The notes: generated from the sequence alone by a model not told the origin. A stretch of DNA of 64,000 bases from Actinoplanes teichomyceticus ATCC 31121 (GCF_003711105.1 NZ_CP023865.1:1400001-1464000); one strand, 5' to 3'. Counted from the first letter of the stretch, positions 51,040 to 60,095 are shown. Made by a program: numbers and translations.

Positions 51040-51197
51040 CCAACTCAAGGGTCACTATCGGTAACTGAACACGGAGAGTGGTGGACCGGGCGGGTATGGG
51101 GGGTAATCCCCATATCCCCTGGTCAAGCGGTACCGCCGGGAGGTGGATCCCTGGCCGCGACCCCTGAATCAAGTCGACCTATCAACGGAGAGTAACT

Positions 51198-51565
51198 GTG
51201 AGTGAGAAGCCTTCCCGCCCGTCGGGCTCCGTGAGCCAGGCCGGCGTCTCTGGGATTCGATCACCGGCGACTACGACCTTGACGAGCACGAGCTGGCGCT
51301 GCTGCGCGAGGCCGTCCGCACCGTCGACCTTCTCGAAGAGCTGGAGGAGCGCGTCCGGGCCGACGGCGCGGTGATCTCCTCGCCGCAGGGGCTCAAGGCG
51401 CACCCGGCCGCGGTCGAGGCCCGCCAGCAGCGCATCGCCTTGGCGCGCCTCATGGTGGCGTTGCGGATGCCCGCGGGTGACGAGGGCGACCAGGCGCAGG
51501 GCCGCCGGCCGCAGCGGCGCACCGGCGTCAGAGGCTTCTACGGCATTCGAGGCGGTGTCGCGTGA
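51198..51565 (+). pseudogene. Terminase-small-subunit-like gene with a frameshift
   Basis: A GTG with a good ribosome-binding site (GGAGAGTAACT) opens a frame starting SEKPSRPSG that runs into nonsense. From about 51245 a different frame reads LWDSITGDYDLDEHELALLREAVRTVDLLEELEERV (split for reference) to a TGA at 51565, a conserved helical pattern seen in phage small-terminase-like proteins. One extra C near 51246 would join the two into a ~122-residue protein. The cause could be a real mutation, a sequence error or recoding. Confidence 0.6.
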
Positions 51566-51807
51566 GGCGCCGGGACGCGGCCCCGCTGAACGCCGATGGC
51601 GTGCCGGCGTGGCTGCCGGTGTTCGAGCCGTCCCGCTGGACCGATCCAGCCGACCGGCCGCCTGCGGACTGGGGTTTCGGCTCGGCGATGTGGCGCGCGA
51701 TCCGCGGCCATGAGCGCTGGGCGGACGCCGGCCGGGAGTGGCTGGCCGAGCGTGGCCGCCGCGCGGAGTGGTACGCGCTGACGCGGCCCCGGGTGGTGGC
51801 CCGGTGA
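51562..51807 (+). CDS. Small hypothetical protein, first of three with the same start
   Basis: An 81-residue Trp- and Arg-rich protein (WLPVFEPSRWTDPADRPPADWGFGSAMWRAI, split for reference). It starts with GTGAGGCGCCGGGA, also used by the next two genes, and overlaps the upstream stop by four bases. No family recognised. Confidence 0.6.
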   Translation: MRRRDAAPLNADGVPAWLPVFEPSRWTDPADRPPADWGFGSAMWRAIRGHERWADAGREWLAERGRRAEWYALTRPRVVAR

Positions 51808-52058
51808 GGCGCCGGGAGAAGTCGCGCCCGGGCGGGGAGCGTTTGAAGCCGCCGCGCTGGATCGTGCATCGCGTCGTGGGCCTGATGCACTTCGGCGGGC
51901 GTGACGCTGAGGGCGCCCTGGTCCTCGGCGACGAGACCCGCGAACGGCTCCAGAGCGCCCGCGACGAGTGGTGCCGTGACAACGGCTGCTGGCGGCCCGG
52001 CCCCTCGTGCGCGGAGGCGGGCGAGCAGCCGTGCGCCGGCCGTCGGGCGGCGTCGTGA
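51804..52058 (+). CDS. Small hypothetical protein with WCRDNGCWRPG motif
   Basis: An 84-residue protein beginning RRREKSRPG with the shared GTGAGGCGCCGGGA start. The C-terminal half holds EWCRDNGCWRPGPSCAEAGEQPC, a Cys pattern repeated in the following protein, so the two are paralogues. Four-base overlaps on both sides. Confidence 0.65.
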   Translation: MRRREKSRPGGERLKPPRWIVHRVVGLMHFGGRDAEGALVLGDETRERLQSARDEWCRDNGCWRPGPSCAEAGEQPCAGRRAAS

Positions 52059-52324
52059 GGCGCCGGGAGCCGGTTGTCGAGCGGCGCGAGGGCAAGGCGC
52101 CGCCGCTGTGGATCCGGCAGACGCTCCAGGCTCTGGCCGAGTATCACCGCCGTCATCGGACCGCGCGCAAGGGCTCCACCGCCATTCCGGAGGGCTTCAC
52201 GCAGTGGTGGCGGGCCGAGCGTGACGCCTGGTGCCGGGAGCACGGGTGCCACCGTCCCGGCAAGTCCTGTGAGCAGATTCCGCCCATGGGCAAGGACTGC
52301 GGCGCCCGTGGGGCCGCGCGGTGA
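52055..52324 (+). CDS. Small hypothetical protein, paralogue of the preceding one
   Basis: An 89-residue protein starting RRREPVVERREG. Residues ~25-55 are helical (LWIRQTLQALAEYHRRHR), and AWCREHGCHRPGKSC with a later KDC repeats the neighbour's Cys motif. Four cysteines could bind a metal. The start shares 15 identical bases with the previous gene. Confidence 0.65.
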   Translation: MRRREPVVERREGKAPPLWIRQTLQALAEYHRRHRTARKGSTAIPEGFTQWWRAERDAWCREHGCHRPGKSCEQIPPMGKDCGARGAAR

Positions 52325-52752
52325 GCCGGGTGCCGCGGCCGCCGGCCGCCTACGTCCACGGTCTCGATGGCCCGACCGTGGTGGTCCCGGGGCGGATCGC
52401 CGCCCTGCTGGTCAAGCGCGCCCGCCTGGACGAACTGCGGCTGACACTCCGCGGCATCGATGGCGAGCTGGACAGCGTGCTGGAGGCCATCGTCTTGGCC
52501 GGTGCTGCCTGGCGTCGCCACCGCACCGGTTCCGATCACGGTACTGACCTGGAGAAACGCCCCGATCATGGGTCAGATTCGGTGCTGACGACGGCGGATG
52601 CCGCGGCGCTGCTGAGCATGAGCGACCGCGGGGTCCGGCGGGCCATCACCGATGGTCGTCTGCCGGCTCAGCGCGCCGGTGACGTGTGGCTGATCAACCG
52701 CGAGGACGTCGAGCACTTCCGCTCGGCACGAGGCAACGGAGAGAGCGAGTGA
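52321..52752 (+). CDS. HTH protein with C-terminal excisionase-type domain
   Basis: A 143-residue protein. The N-terminal ~70 residues are helical (VVVPGRIAALLVKRARLDELRLTL). The C-terminal ~50 are a MerR/excisionase winged helix (VLTTADAAALLSMSDRGVRRAITDGRLPA, then WLINREDVEHF). Probable DNA-binding regulator. GTGA overlaps at both ends. Confidence 0.75.
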   Translation: MSRVPRPPAAYVHGLDGPTVVVPGRIAALLVKRARLDELRLTLRGIDGELDSVLEAIVLAGAAWRRHRTGSDHGTDLEKRPDHGSDSVLTTADAAALLSMSDRGVRRAITDGRLPAQRAGDVWLINREDVEHFRSARGNGESE

Positions 52753-53561
52753 CCAACCAGGAGGAGAGCCCCGTCGCGGGCGAGGACTCACGGGCCCGTG
52801 AGGTCGCCGCCGAGAACCTGCTCACCGCGGTGGCCCGCTACACCGCTGACGACGGCCCGGTGGACCTGCTCGGCCCCGTCGATGATCTGCTGGCCGCCGT
52901 GGCGGGTGCCGCGTCCGAAGAGGCCGTTGTCGCCGTGCTGGACGCGGTGTCCGCGATACCGCAGCGGTTCTGGAGCCACGCCTTCGTCGGGGACCGGCCG
53001 GACATCGCCCGGACGATGGCCGCCGGCCTGATCGGTGGCCTGCGCACCGCCCTGTACGCCGTCGTGCGCCCCTTCGACCGGCAGCGGGACCTGCTGGCCG
53101 CAGAGCAGGCCGTGACCGAGCTGGAGCAGGCCGAGGCGCAGGCCCGGGAGCAGCTGGAAGCCGCGGTGCAGCGCGGTGACATCGCGGCGGTGATGTCGCT
53201 GCGGGCCGACGCCGAGATCACCATCCCCGACCAGCTCGCCACCGCCCGGGCGAAGCTGATGGGCCTGCAGGCCGAGGCCGCCGAGGTGCGGCTGGAGCAG
53301 GCCGAACAGGACTTCGGCCGGAGCGTCGACCGGGCCGGCAAGGCCAAGGCCGCCGTCGAGGCGGCGCTGGCCGAGGTGCACCGGCTGACCGCCGCGGCCG
53401 CCGAAGCCGAGCAGGCCGCCCGTGACGCGATCGGCGTCCGTGACGCGCTGCGCGCCGACGCATCGCGCCGCCGCGCGCAGCTGCAGGAGCACCAGGCCCA
53501 CCACGCCCGCCAGAGGCAGGACCGCATTCGCCAGCTCGCCGGTCTCACCCCGACCGCCTGA
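52749..53561 (+). CDS. Coiled-coil protein of the element
   Basis: A 270-residue, almost wholly helical protein. From about residue 110 to 260 it is an Ala/Glu/Arg-rich coiled coil (LLAAEQAVTELEQAEAQAREQLEAAVQRG, split for reference). The N-terminus holds LGPVDDLLAAVAG and a conserved-looking ISAIPQRFWSH-like helix. It resembles phage scaffold-like or tail-assembly helical proteins in composition only. Position between regulators and the tape-measure gene suggests a structural role. Confidence 0.55.
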   Translation: MTNQEESPVAGEDSRAREVAAENLLTAVARYTADDGPVDLLGPVDDLLAAVAGAASEEAVVAVLDAVSAIPQRFWSHAFVGDRPDIARTMAAGLIGGLRTALYAVVRPFDRQRDLLAAEQAVTELEQAEAQAREQLEAAVQRGDIAAVMSLRADAEITIPDQLATARAKLMGLQAEAAEVRLEQAEQDFGRSVDRAGKAKAAVEAALAEVHRLTAAAAEAEQAARDAIGVRDALRADASRRRAQLQEHQAHHARQRQDRIRQLAGLTPTA

Positions 53562-53578
53562 CCACGAGGAGACCCCGC

Positions 53579-54298
53579 GTGCTCACCGCCCCGATCGCTG
53601 CCGCTCGCGAGCGCATCGCCATCGCCGCGACCGCTGACAGCATCCTTCTTGCCCTGGCCGCCGGCCAGGACCAGGTCCGCGCCGAGAACCTGACCGACGA
53701 CAACGCGCCCGCCGTGTGGTCCGCCCTTGCCGCGCGGCTCAAGGGCTACCGTGGCGGCGCATACGCCCGCCGCGCCGATGCCGGCCTGCTCGACCTTCAC
53801 GCCCGCCTGGAGCGCCTGCTGGCCGGCGTGCGCGCCGCTGGAGAGCGCGGCGACCTGGGCGACGCCATCGACCGGTACCGCCAGATCCGCAACGCCCAGC
53901 ACGCCCTCACCGTGGCCGCGGCCGGCCGTCAGGGCGAGGTGGAGCTTTCAGAGGTCCCGATGCGGATCTACGTCGGGCAGCTGCTCCGGATCGCCGGCAC
54001 GATCGCCAACATCGACGAGGTGTGGCCGGACTGGCGCAACCAGCTGCGCGGCGGCCGCTACGTCATGCCGCCGTGGGAGACCACCGGCAACCAGCCGTTC
54101 GACATCGCCGCGACCGCCACCAACCTGCGCTGGCTGGCCAGCGACACCGTTCGGGCGTGGGTGCCGACCCTGGCGCAGGCCGTCCGCGCGGTCGCCGAGC
54201 AGACCAACGCCGAAGAGGCGCGTCACGTCGGCGCAACCGGAGTGCACGTCGGCGCCTCCGAGCCCCGGCCGGTACATCACCGCATCTCGGACCTGTGA
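53579..54298 (+). CDS. Hypothetical helical protein
   Basis: A 239-residue Ala-rich helical protein (AAARERIAIAATADSILLALAAGQDQV; then RQIRNAQHALTVAAAGRQGEVEL, split for reference). A conserved-looking MPPWETTGNQPFDIAATATNLRWLASD segment stands near residue 160. No family recognised. GAGGAG precedes the GTG, and it follows the coiled-coil gene by 17 bp. Confidence 0.6.
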   Translation: MLTAPIAAARERIAIAATADSILLALAAGQDQVRAENLTDDNAPAVWSALAARLKGYRGGAYARRADAGLLDLHARLERLLAGVRAAGERGDLGDAIDRYRQIRNAQHALTVAAAGRQGEVELSEVPMRIYVGQLLRIAGTIANIDEVWPDWRNQLRGGRYVMPPWETTGNQPFDIAATATNLRWLASDTVRAWVPTLAQAVRAVAEQTNAEEARHVGATGVHVGASEPRPVHHRISDL

Positions 54299-54314
54299 TC
54301 GAGAGGACCACACC

Positions 54315-54518
54315 ATGACCGCCTGCGCCCGCTGTGGCCACGACCCGGCCGCCACCTCCCCGCCTCGCACGTCACCGACCTCCGGCCGGGCTGCCGCTCT
54401 TGAGGAGGTCCGGCGCCGCTTCGGAGACGCCTCCGTCCCCGCCGAGCCGCAGACCGCTCAGGAGCGTGCGCTGGCCCGCTTGCGCCGCCTGGGCGTCACC
54501 CCGAACACCGCGAACTGA
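54315..54518 (+). CDS. Small CxxC protein
   Basis: A 67-residue protein with CARCGHD at the start and a helical end (TAQERALARLRRLGVTP). A single CxxC could bind zinc as a dimer. No family recognised. Confidence 0.55.
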   Translation: MTACARCGHDPAATSPPRTSPTSGRAAALEEVRRRFGDASVPAEPQTAQERALARLRRLGVTPNTAN

Positions 54519-54531
54519 ACGGAGCTCTTCC

Positions 54532-54696
54532 ATGTCGAACTGCCCGCACTGCGGCCAGGACACCACCGCCGAGCCGGCCGCCCCCGCCCGAACTGTCGCC
54601 GCCGGTGAGCAGCTGTACCGGCAGCGCAAGAAGGGCGCCCGGATCCTCTCGGGCGGCGAGAGCACCGAATCCGACCTCGGTCCCGCCAGCGCCTGA
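54532..54696 (+). CDS. Small CxxC protein before the tape-measure gene
   Basis: A 54-residue protein starting SNCPHCGQDTT, with a basic helix (LYRQRKKGARIL). GGAG precedes the ATG. In typical phages this slot holds tail-assembly chaperones; this protein is too short and unlike them. Confidence 0.55.
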   Translation: MSNCPHCGQDTTAEPAAPARTVAAGEQLYRQRKKGARILSGGESTESDLGPASA

Positions 54697-54725
54697 CGCG
54701 TGAAGATCGATAAGGAGTAGCGCCT

Positions 54726-57700
54726 GTGGCTCGAACCGTGACCGTCAAGATCGGTGCGGACACCGCTGACTTCCGGGGCAAGCTGCGCGAGGCCGGCCGG
54801 GCGGTCCGGGACTTCCGCGGCGAGATGGAACGGGCGGCCCGCGGCGGGCACCTGGACTCGATCGCCGACAGCGCGGCGCGTATGGGGGTGGCGGGCGTCG
54901 GCGCGTTCGGCGTCGTGATCGCCAGCTCGGCGAAGTTCCAGAAAGCCATGTCGGGCGTCTCGGCCGCCACGCACGCTTCCGCCCGCGACATGCAGATGTT
55001 GCGCGATGCGGCGTTGGAGGCCGGCAAGGCGACGAGCTACAGCGCCACCGATGCCGCGGCCGCGGAGACCGAGCTGGCCAAGGCCGGTGTCTCCGTCCGC
55101 GACATCATCAACGGCGGCCTCAGCGGCGCGCTGTCGTTGGCGGCGGCCGGTCAGATGGACGTCGCCGAGGCGGCCGAGACCGCGGCCAGCGCGCTCACCC
55201 AGTTCAAACTCAAGGGCTCCGACGTCCCCCACATCGCGGATCTGCTGGCGGCCGGCGCCGGCAAGGCTCAGGGGTCGGTGCACGACCTGGGCGCCGCGCT
55301 GAACCAAGCCGGGTTGGTCAGCGCGCAGATGGGCCTGTCCGTCGAGGACACTACCGGCACACTGGCTGCATTCGCCTCGGCCGGCCTGATGGGCTCGGAT
55401 GCGGGAACCAGCCTCAAGACCGCCATGCTCATGCTGGCCAACCCGACCGACAAGGCCCGCTCGCTGATGGAAGAGCTGGGCATCCAGGTCTACGACGCGT
55501 CCGGGAAGTTCGTCGGCGTTACGAAGCTGGCCGGTTCGCTGAAGTCGCAGCTCGGCACCCTCACCCAGGAGCAGCGCAACAGCGCGCTGGCCACCATCTT
55601 CGGATCGGACGCGATCCGGGCTGCATCGGTGCTGTACGAGCAGGGTGCGTCCGGCATCCAGACCTGGATCGACAAGGTCGACGACCAGGGCTATGCGGCG
55701 GACACCGCAGCCCGTCAGACCGACAACCTGATCGGCGACATCGAGCGCCTCAAGGGCTCGCTGGAGACCATGGCGATCGAGAGCGGGTCCGGGGCGAACG
55801 GTGGCCTGCGGATGCTCGCCCAGGGCGCCAACGCGGTCGTCGACAGATTCGCCGAGCTGCCGCCCGCGGTCGGCGAGACCATCACGATCATGGCCGGCCT
55901 GACCGGCGCGCTCATGCTCGGCGGCGCCGGCTGGGTGAAGATGCGCCGCTCGAACGCCGAGGCGCTGGCGGAGTTGCGCGCCACCGGTCCCGCCGGGGCG
56001 AAGGCCGCGGCCGGCCTGCAGCGGGCTGCCGGCGCGGCTGGGAAGGCCGCCGGCGCGTTCGCCCTCTTGCAGATCGCGGACATGGCCATCGCGGCGAACA
56101 TGTCGGACCTGAATCCGCAGGTCGATGCGCTGACGGTCGGCCTGGGCCAGTACGCGCAGACGGGCAAGGCCACCGGCGAGATGGCCCGGCTGCTGGGCGG
56201 CGACCTCGGCAAGCTGGACGGCCAGTTCCAGCTGCTCGCCAACACCGACAGCGCTCGCGCGAAGTGGGCTGTCGGACTCCAGGGGGGCCTGGAGTCCGTC
56301 TCGTCGGCGCTGGCGAAATCCGACTCCAGCCTCAGCACCACCCGGGAACGCGTAACCGCGCTGGACCAGTCGCTGGCGCAAATGGTGCAGGGTGGCCAGA
56401 CGGACGCGGCGAAGCGCGCCTTCGCCGAACTAGCCCACCAGCTCGCCGTCAACGGCGTTTCGATGGACGAGTTCAAGAAGCAGTTCCCGCAGTACGCGGC
56501 GGCGCTCCAGGTCTCCAACTCGGCCACCGCCGACGCGACCACGAAGACCGGCGAGCTGGGCGGCGCACTGCAGTCCGGCGCCGGTGACCAGAAGGAGTAC
56601 GCGACCGCCACCGACGCGTCCGCCGCGGCGGTGCGCGGCCAGCGGGACGCCCTCGACGACCTCTCCAAGCAGCTGCGCGCCGAAGCGGATCCCGTTTTCG
56701 GGCTGCTCGAAGCGCAGGACAAGCTGGCGGCGGCTCAGGACGCGGTCGCGAAGGCGACGAAGGAGCACGGGAAAAAGAGCTCCGAGGCGAAGCAGGCCAC
56801 CCGCGACCTTGCTGTGGCGGCGCTCGACCTGCAGGGCAAGGTGGGAGCGCTCGGCGGGACCTTCAAGGGGCAGATGACCCCGGAGCTGCGGGCGACGCTG
56901 CGGGCGGCCGGGCTGAGCGAGAAGCAGATCAAGAACCTTGCCGGCCAGTTCCGTGAGGCGAAGAAGGACGGCGACAAGTTCTCGAAGAATTACCGCGCCG
57001 AGGTCCAGCTGACCGGGTACAGCGCCGCTGCCGGCCAGATGGACAAGTTGTTGGTCTACCAGCACGCGCTGCGTAAGGGCATCCCGGTCAGCGCCGCGCA
57101 GTCGGCGTACGACAAGAACTCTCGCAAGGAGTTCCACGCTGGCGGCTGGACGGGCCCGGGCGGCAAGTACGAGCCGGCCGGCGTGGTGCACGCCGACGAG
57201 TTCGTGATCCGCAAGGAGGCCCGGCAGAAGATCGAGGCCGCGAATCCGGGCCTGCTCGACGAGATGAACGCGACCGGCCAGGTCCGCGGGTACGCGACCG
57301 GCGGCCTGGTTCTGCCGTTCCCGGCCAGCGTGGCCGGCGCCCGGATCCCGTCGCGCGCCGAGGTGGCGAAGGCGGTCGGCCCGGTGTTCGACCGGGACTG
57401 GCCGTCCAGCCCGGGAGCCCAGCGCGGTGACTCCGGGGTCTGGCACAAGATCGTCCAGCTCATCAAGTCGACCGGCCCGTTGTCCGGCGAGTTTGGGAAC
57501 GCGTTCCGTCCCGGCGACCCGAAGTGGCACGGATCCGGGCGCGCGGTCGACTGGATGGGCTACGAGCAGGACGCCCTCGCGTCGTTCCTCGCCAGCAAGA
57601 GGCCGCTGGAGCTGATCCACCGCACCAAGAGCAGGGACTACGCGTACTCCCGCGGCGTCAACAAGGGCAGCTTCGACGCCGCGTTGATGGAGGCGCACCG

Positions 57701-58943
57701 CAACCACATCCACGTCGCGATGGCCAACGGGGGCGTGATCAACGAGCACGTCATCGGCTACGGCAAGTCGGGCGCGACGTACGAGTTCGGCGAGGCCGGC
57801 CCGGAGCGGGTGACCCCGCTGCGCGGCTACGCCTCCGGCGGCCTGGTCAACGTGGCCCCGTCGACCACCACGCCGACCGGCTTCCGACCGACGGGCACCC
57901 GCCTGGACTACCTGGAGTCGCTTCTGGCGGCCCGGAGCGCGGTGCAGGCGCTCTCAGCGGCGTTGAAGGAGAACGGCCGCACCTGGTCAACGGCGACGGC
58001 GAAGGGGCGCGACAATCGCAGTGCCCTGATCGCCGGGGTCCGGGCGGCCCAGCAGGCGGCCGAGGCGAAGTACGCCGAGACCGGGTCGGTGAAGGCCGCG
58101 AACCGGGTCTACGACGACTACATCAAGCAGCTCGACCGGGCGCTCAAGGCGATGGGGGTCAACGCCAAGCAGCGCCGGGCGTTGATCAAGACGTACAGCG
58201 AGAAGCCGAAGTACGACCTGCCGGAGACGGCGCCGCGGGCCCCGTCGAACAGCTCGGGCCGGGTCCGGTCGATCACCGACCAGATCGCCGCGGAGGAGGC
58301 CATCTCCAATGCCAAGACCGCGTTCGCCTGGACGAAGCCGACCTTCTCGACGAAGACGAAGACCGGCCAGGCCGAGCTGACCCAGCTGTTCGCCTACCTG
58401 TCGGCGGCCGAGCAGGCGGCGCAGAGCCTGTACGCCGAGGGCGGCAACGCCAAGGCTGCGACCAACCTCTACAACTCGTACCTGGCCCAGCTCCGGACGA
58501 TCCTGGGCCGGTCGGGGATGACCCGGGCGCAGATCGACTCGCTGCTCAAGACGTACGGCCGGATCACGTTGTCGCGCAACGCGCTGGGCGGTGTCTACGA
58601 GCGGGCCGGTGGTGGGCTGCGGGAGGCGCAGATCGCGGCCGGCGGCCCGACCCGGTACGCCTGGGCGGAGGAGTCTACCGGCGGCGAGGCGTTCATCCCG
58701 CGGCTCGGTGACCGCTCCCGGTCGCTGGCGATCTGGCAGCACGTCGGCGAGCGCTGGCTGAACCAGCCCGTCTGGCGTCCCGGCTCGGCCGGCGGCGGGC
58801 AGGCGGCGGCCCGCAACATCACGGTGCAGGCAACCATCCCGATCACTCTCGGAGCCGAGACGATCACCCGCCAGGTGCGGATCGAGGTTGACACCGTGCT
58901 CGGCGAGGTCGCGGCCGCCACCGTCTACCAGACCGCCGGATAG
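54726..58943 (+). CDS. Phage tail tape-measure protein (TP901 type)
   Basis: A 1405-residue protein. The N-terminal ~400 residues match the TP901 tape-measure core (IGADTADFRGKLREAGRAV; FQKAMSGVSAATHAS; LDTTGTLAAFASAGLMGSDAG-like; AIESGSGANGGLRMLAQ). A hydrophobic stretch follows near 380-400. Residues ~840-1040 contain a peptidase-like segment (HGSGRAVDWM and RNHIHVAM) of the M15/L,D-peptidase kind that would clear peptidoglycan. The end has GEAFIPRLGD, usual for these proteins. AAGGAG precedes the GTG. Tape-measure proteins set tail length and help DNA entry. Confidence 0.92.
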   Translation: MARTVTVKIGADTADFRGKLREAGRAVRDFRGEMERAARGGHLDSIADSAARMGVAGVGAFGVVIASSAKFQKAMSGVSAATHASARDMQMLRDAALEAGKATSYSATDAAAAETELAKAGVSVRDIINGGLSGALSLAAAGQMDVAEAAETAASALTQFKLKGSDVPHIADLLAAGAGKAQGSVHDLGAALNQAGLVSAQMGLSVEDTTGTLAAFASAGLMGSDAGTSLKTAMLMLANPTDKARSLMEELGIQVYDASGKFVGVTKLAGSLKSQLGTLTQEQRNSALATIFGSDAIRAASVLYEQGASGIQTWIDKVDDQGYAADTAARQTDNLIGDIERLKGSLETMAIESGSGANGGLRMLAQGANAVVDRFAELPPAVGETITIMAGLTGALMLGGAGWVKMRRSNAEALAELRATGPAGAKAAAGLQRAAGAAGKAAGAFALLQIADMAIAANMSDLNPQVDALTVGLGQYAQTGKATGEMARLLGGDLGKLDGQFQLLANTDSARAKWAVGLQGGLESVSSALAKSDSSLSTTRERVTALDQSLAQMVQGGQTDAAKRAFAELAHQLAVNGVSMDEFKKQFPQYAAALQVSNSATADATTKTGELGGALQSGAGDQKEYATATDASAAAVRGQRDALDDLSKQLRAEADPVFGLLEAQDKLAAAQDAVAKATKEHGKKSSEAKQATRDLAVAALDLQGKVGALGGTFKGQMTPELRATLRAAGLSEKQIKNLAGQFREAKKDGDKFSKNYRAEVQLTGYSAAAGQMDKLLVYQHALRKGIPVSAAQSAYDKNSRKEFHAGGWTGPGGKYEPAGVVHADEFVIRKEARQKIEAANPGLLDEMNATGQVRGYATGGLVLPFPASVAGARIPSRAEVAKAVGPVFDRDWPSSPGAQRGDSGVWHKIVQLIKSTGPLSGEFGNAFRPGDPKWHGSGRAVDWMGYEQDALASFLASKRPLELIHRTKSRDYAYSRGVNKGSFDAALMEAHRNHIHVAMANGGVINEHVIGYGKSGATYEFGEAGPERVTPLRGYASGGLVNVAPSTTTPTGFRPTGTRLDYLESLLAARSAVQALSAALKENGRTWSTATAKGRDNRSALIAGVRAAQQAAEAKYAETGSVKAANRVYDDYIKQLDRALKAMGVNAKQRRALIKTYSEKPKYDLPETAPRAPSNSSGRVRSITDQIAAEEAISNAKTAFAWTKPTFSTKTKTGQAELTQLFAYLSAAEQAAQSLYAEGGNAKAATNLYNSYLAQLRTILGRSGMTRAQIDSLLKTYGRITLSRNALGGVYERAGGGLREAQIAAGGPTRYAWAEESTGGEAFIPRLGDRSRSLAIWQHVGERWLNQPVWRPGSAGGGQAAARNITVQATIPITLGAETITRQVRIEVDTVLGEVAAATVYQTAG

Positions 58944-58951
58944 GAGGGGTG

Positions 58952-58977
58952 GAAGCTTCCCGGGTCCGGGAAGCTTC
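58952..58977 (+). terminator. Terminator after the tape-measure gene
   Basis: A 12-bp perfect stem (GAAGCTTCCCGG and complement) with two central bases lies eight bases after the stop. Confidence 0.85.
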
Positions 58978-59424
58978 TGCGGCCGGGTGGAACTCGGCGT
59001 TCGCGGCAGTGGGAGGGGTCGCGCTGTGCATCTGTCCTCTGCATCGGCGAGGGCGGCAGACCGGCGGCATCAGGCCGGCGCGGCGCGACCCCGCGACCCT
59101 GCAGCTCAGTCCAGGGTCGCGCCCGGTCGCGTTGCCGCGACCCGCGACCCTTCCGCGACCTCTCCCGCGACGGCTTGATGCCGCCCTGATCAGCGATGTC
59201 ACCGATGACGGTGACAACAGCGGTAGCGGCTCGCCGAGGTCTCCAGCGGCGTCCTGAGCGCCGACCTGGGCCGCTGCAGGACCGCCCCGCTACCGCTGTT
59301 CGACGGCGTTTCCGCAGGCCGCCCCAGTAGCGGCTGACCTTACGGTGCCGCTACTGGCCGACCGCCCCGCTATCGCCGGTAGCCCGGCCGGCCGGACGCC
59401 GCCGTGGCGCCCGCGGCGGATGGT
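58978..59424. other. Non-coding region with two families of short inverted repeats
   Basis: No gene is supported. The left part (59085-59165) repeats CGCGACC in both orientations. The right part repeats TAGCGG/CCGCTA: AACAGCGGTAGCGG (59216) pairs with its exact complement at 59287, and CCAGTAGCGGC (59324) with its complement at 59347. It lies between the rightward tape-measure gene and leftward genes. Confidence 0.7.
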
Positions 59425-59808
59425 TCAGCGCAGGCCCCGCCGGATCGCCGAGTAGAGCTGCTCCTCCTTCGCCTCCTCCTCGGCGTGCAGCGCCTCGATC
59501 ACAGCGATCCGCGCCTCCAACTCCGCGACGCTCGGCCCCCACGCCACCACCCTGCGGGCGATCCCGCCCTGCGGCAGCCGGCGCAGGTCGTCACAGCCGA
59601 CCATCCACCAGCCGGGCCGCCACGCGGCGAACCCGGCCGGCCTCTCCCAGCCCCGGCCGTAGTTCGGACCCAGCCAGCTCGCGCACCAGCCGGGGTGTGC
59701 GGCATCCAGGCTCTCGCACATGGCCAGCGCGCCGGCCGGCCACCCGGTGCGCCGGGCGACCACAATCCGACTACGGCGGCGCAGCGCCACGCCCTCCAGT
59801 GCGGTCAT
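59425..59808 (-). CDS. Hypothetical protein
   Basis: A 127-residue protein with many Trp residues (GWCASWLGPNYGRGWERPAGFAAWRPGWWMVG, split for reference) and a C-terminal acidic helix (ELEARIAVIEALHAEEEAKEEQ). No family recognised. It is the last of three leftward genes joined by overlaps. Confidence 0.6.
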   Translation of the reverse strand: MTALEGVALRRRSRIVVARRTGWPAGALAMCESLDAAHPGWCASWLGPNYGRGWERPAGFAAWRPGWWMVGCDDLRRLPQGGIARRVVAWGPSVAELEARIAVIEALHAEEEAKEEQLYSAIRRGLR

Positions 59809-60095
59809 CGGGAACTCGTCCGGGTGGCCGGCCGGCGCGCCGCGGGCGTGCGGGCGTTGCGGGCCCGTGGGTCAGGAGCCTTGCCGACCGGCCGCAGTCC
59901 GGCGGGCTGCACGAAGATGGTCCGGCGGTCCACGGCGTCGCCGGTGGCCGCGTTCAGCTCGTACCCGTCGAGCCATACCCAGCCCTCGTACGTGGTCCAG
60001 TTCAGCACCCGGATGACCCGGAACAGGATCGGGTGCGTGGCGAACTGCACGCTCGCCGCCCGCGTCACGTGGATGACGTCACCGGTCCGGAGCAT
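59805..60095 (-). CDS. Hypothetical small beta-rich protein
   Basis: A 96-residue protein. The first ~70 residues are strands (TGDVIHVTRAASVQFATHPILFRVIRV; YEGWVWLDGYEL), followed by a basic Pro/Arg/Ala tail. Overlaps the next gene by four bases. No family recognised. Confidence 0.6.
   Translation of the reverse strand: MLRTGDVIHVTRAASVQFATHPILFRVIRVLNWTTYEGWVWLDGYELNAATGDAVDRRTIFVQPAGLRPVGKAPDPRARNARTPAARRPATRTSSR

Noticed and set aside
58949..59257. Small gene after the tape-measure terminator
   Set aside because: The frame crosses the terminator hairpin and the repeat clusters, and has no convincing start or domain.
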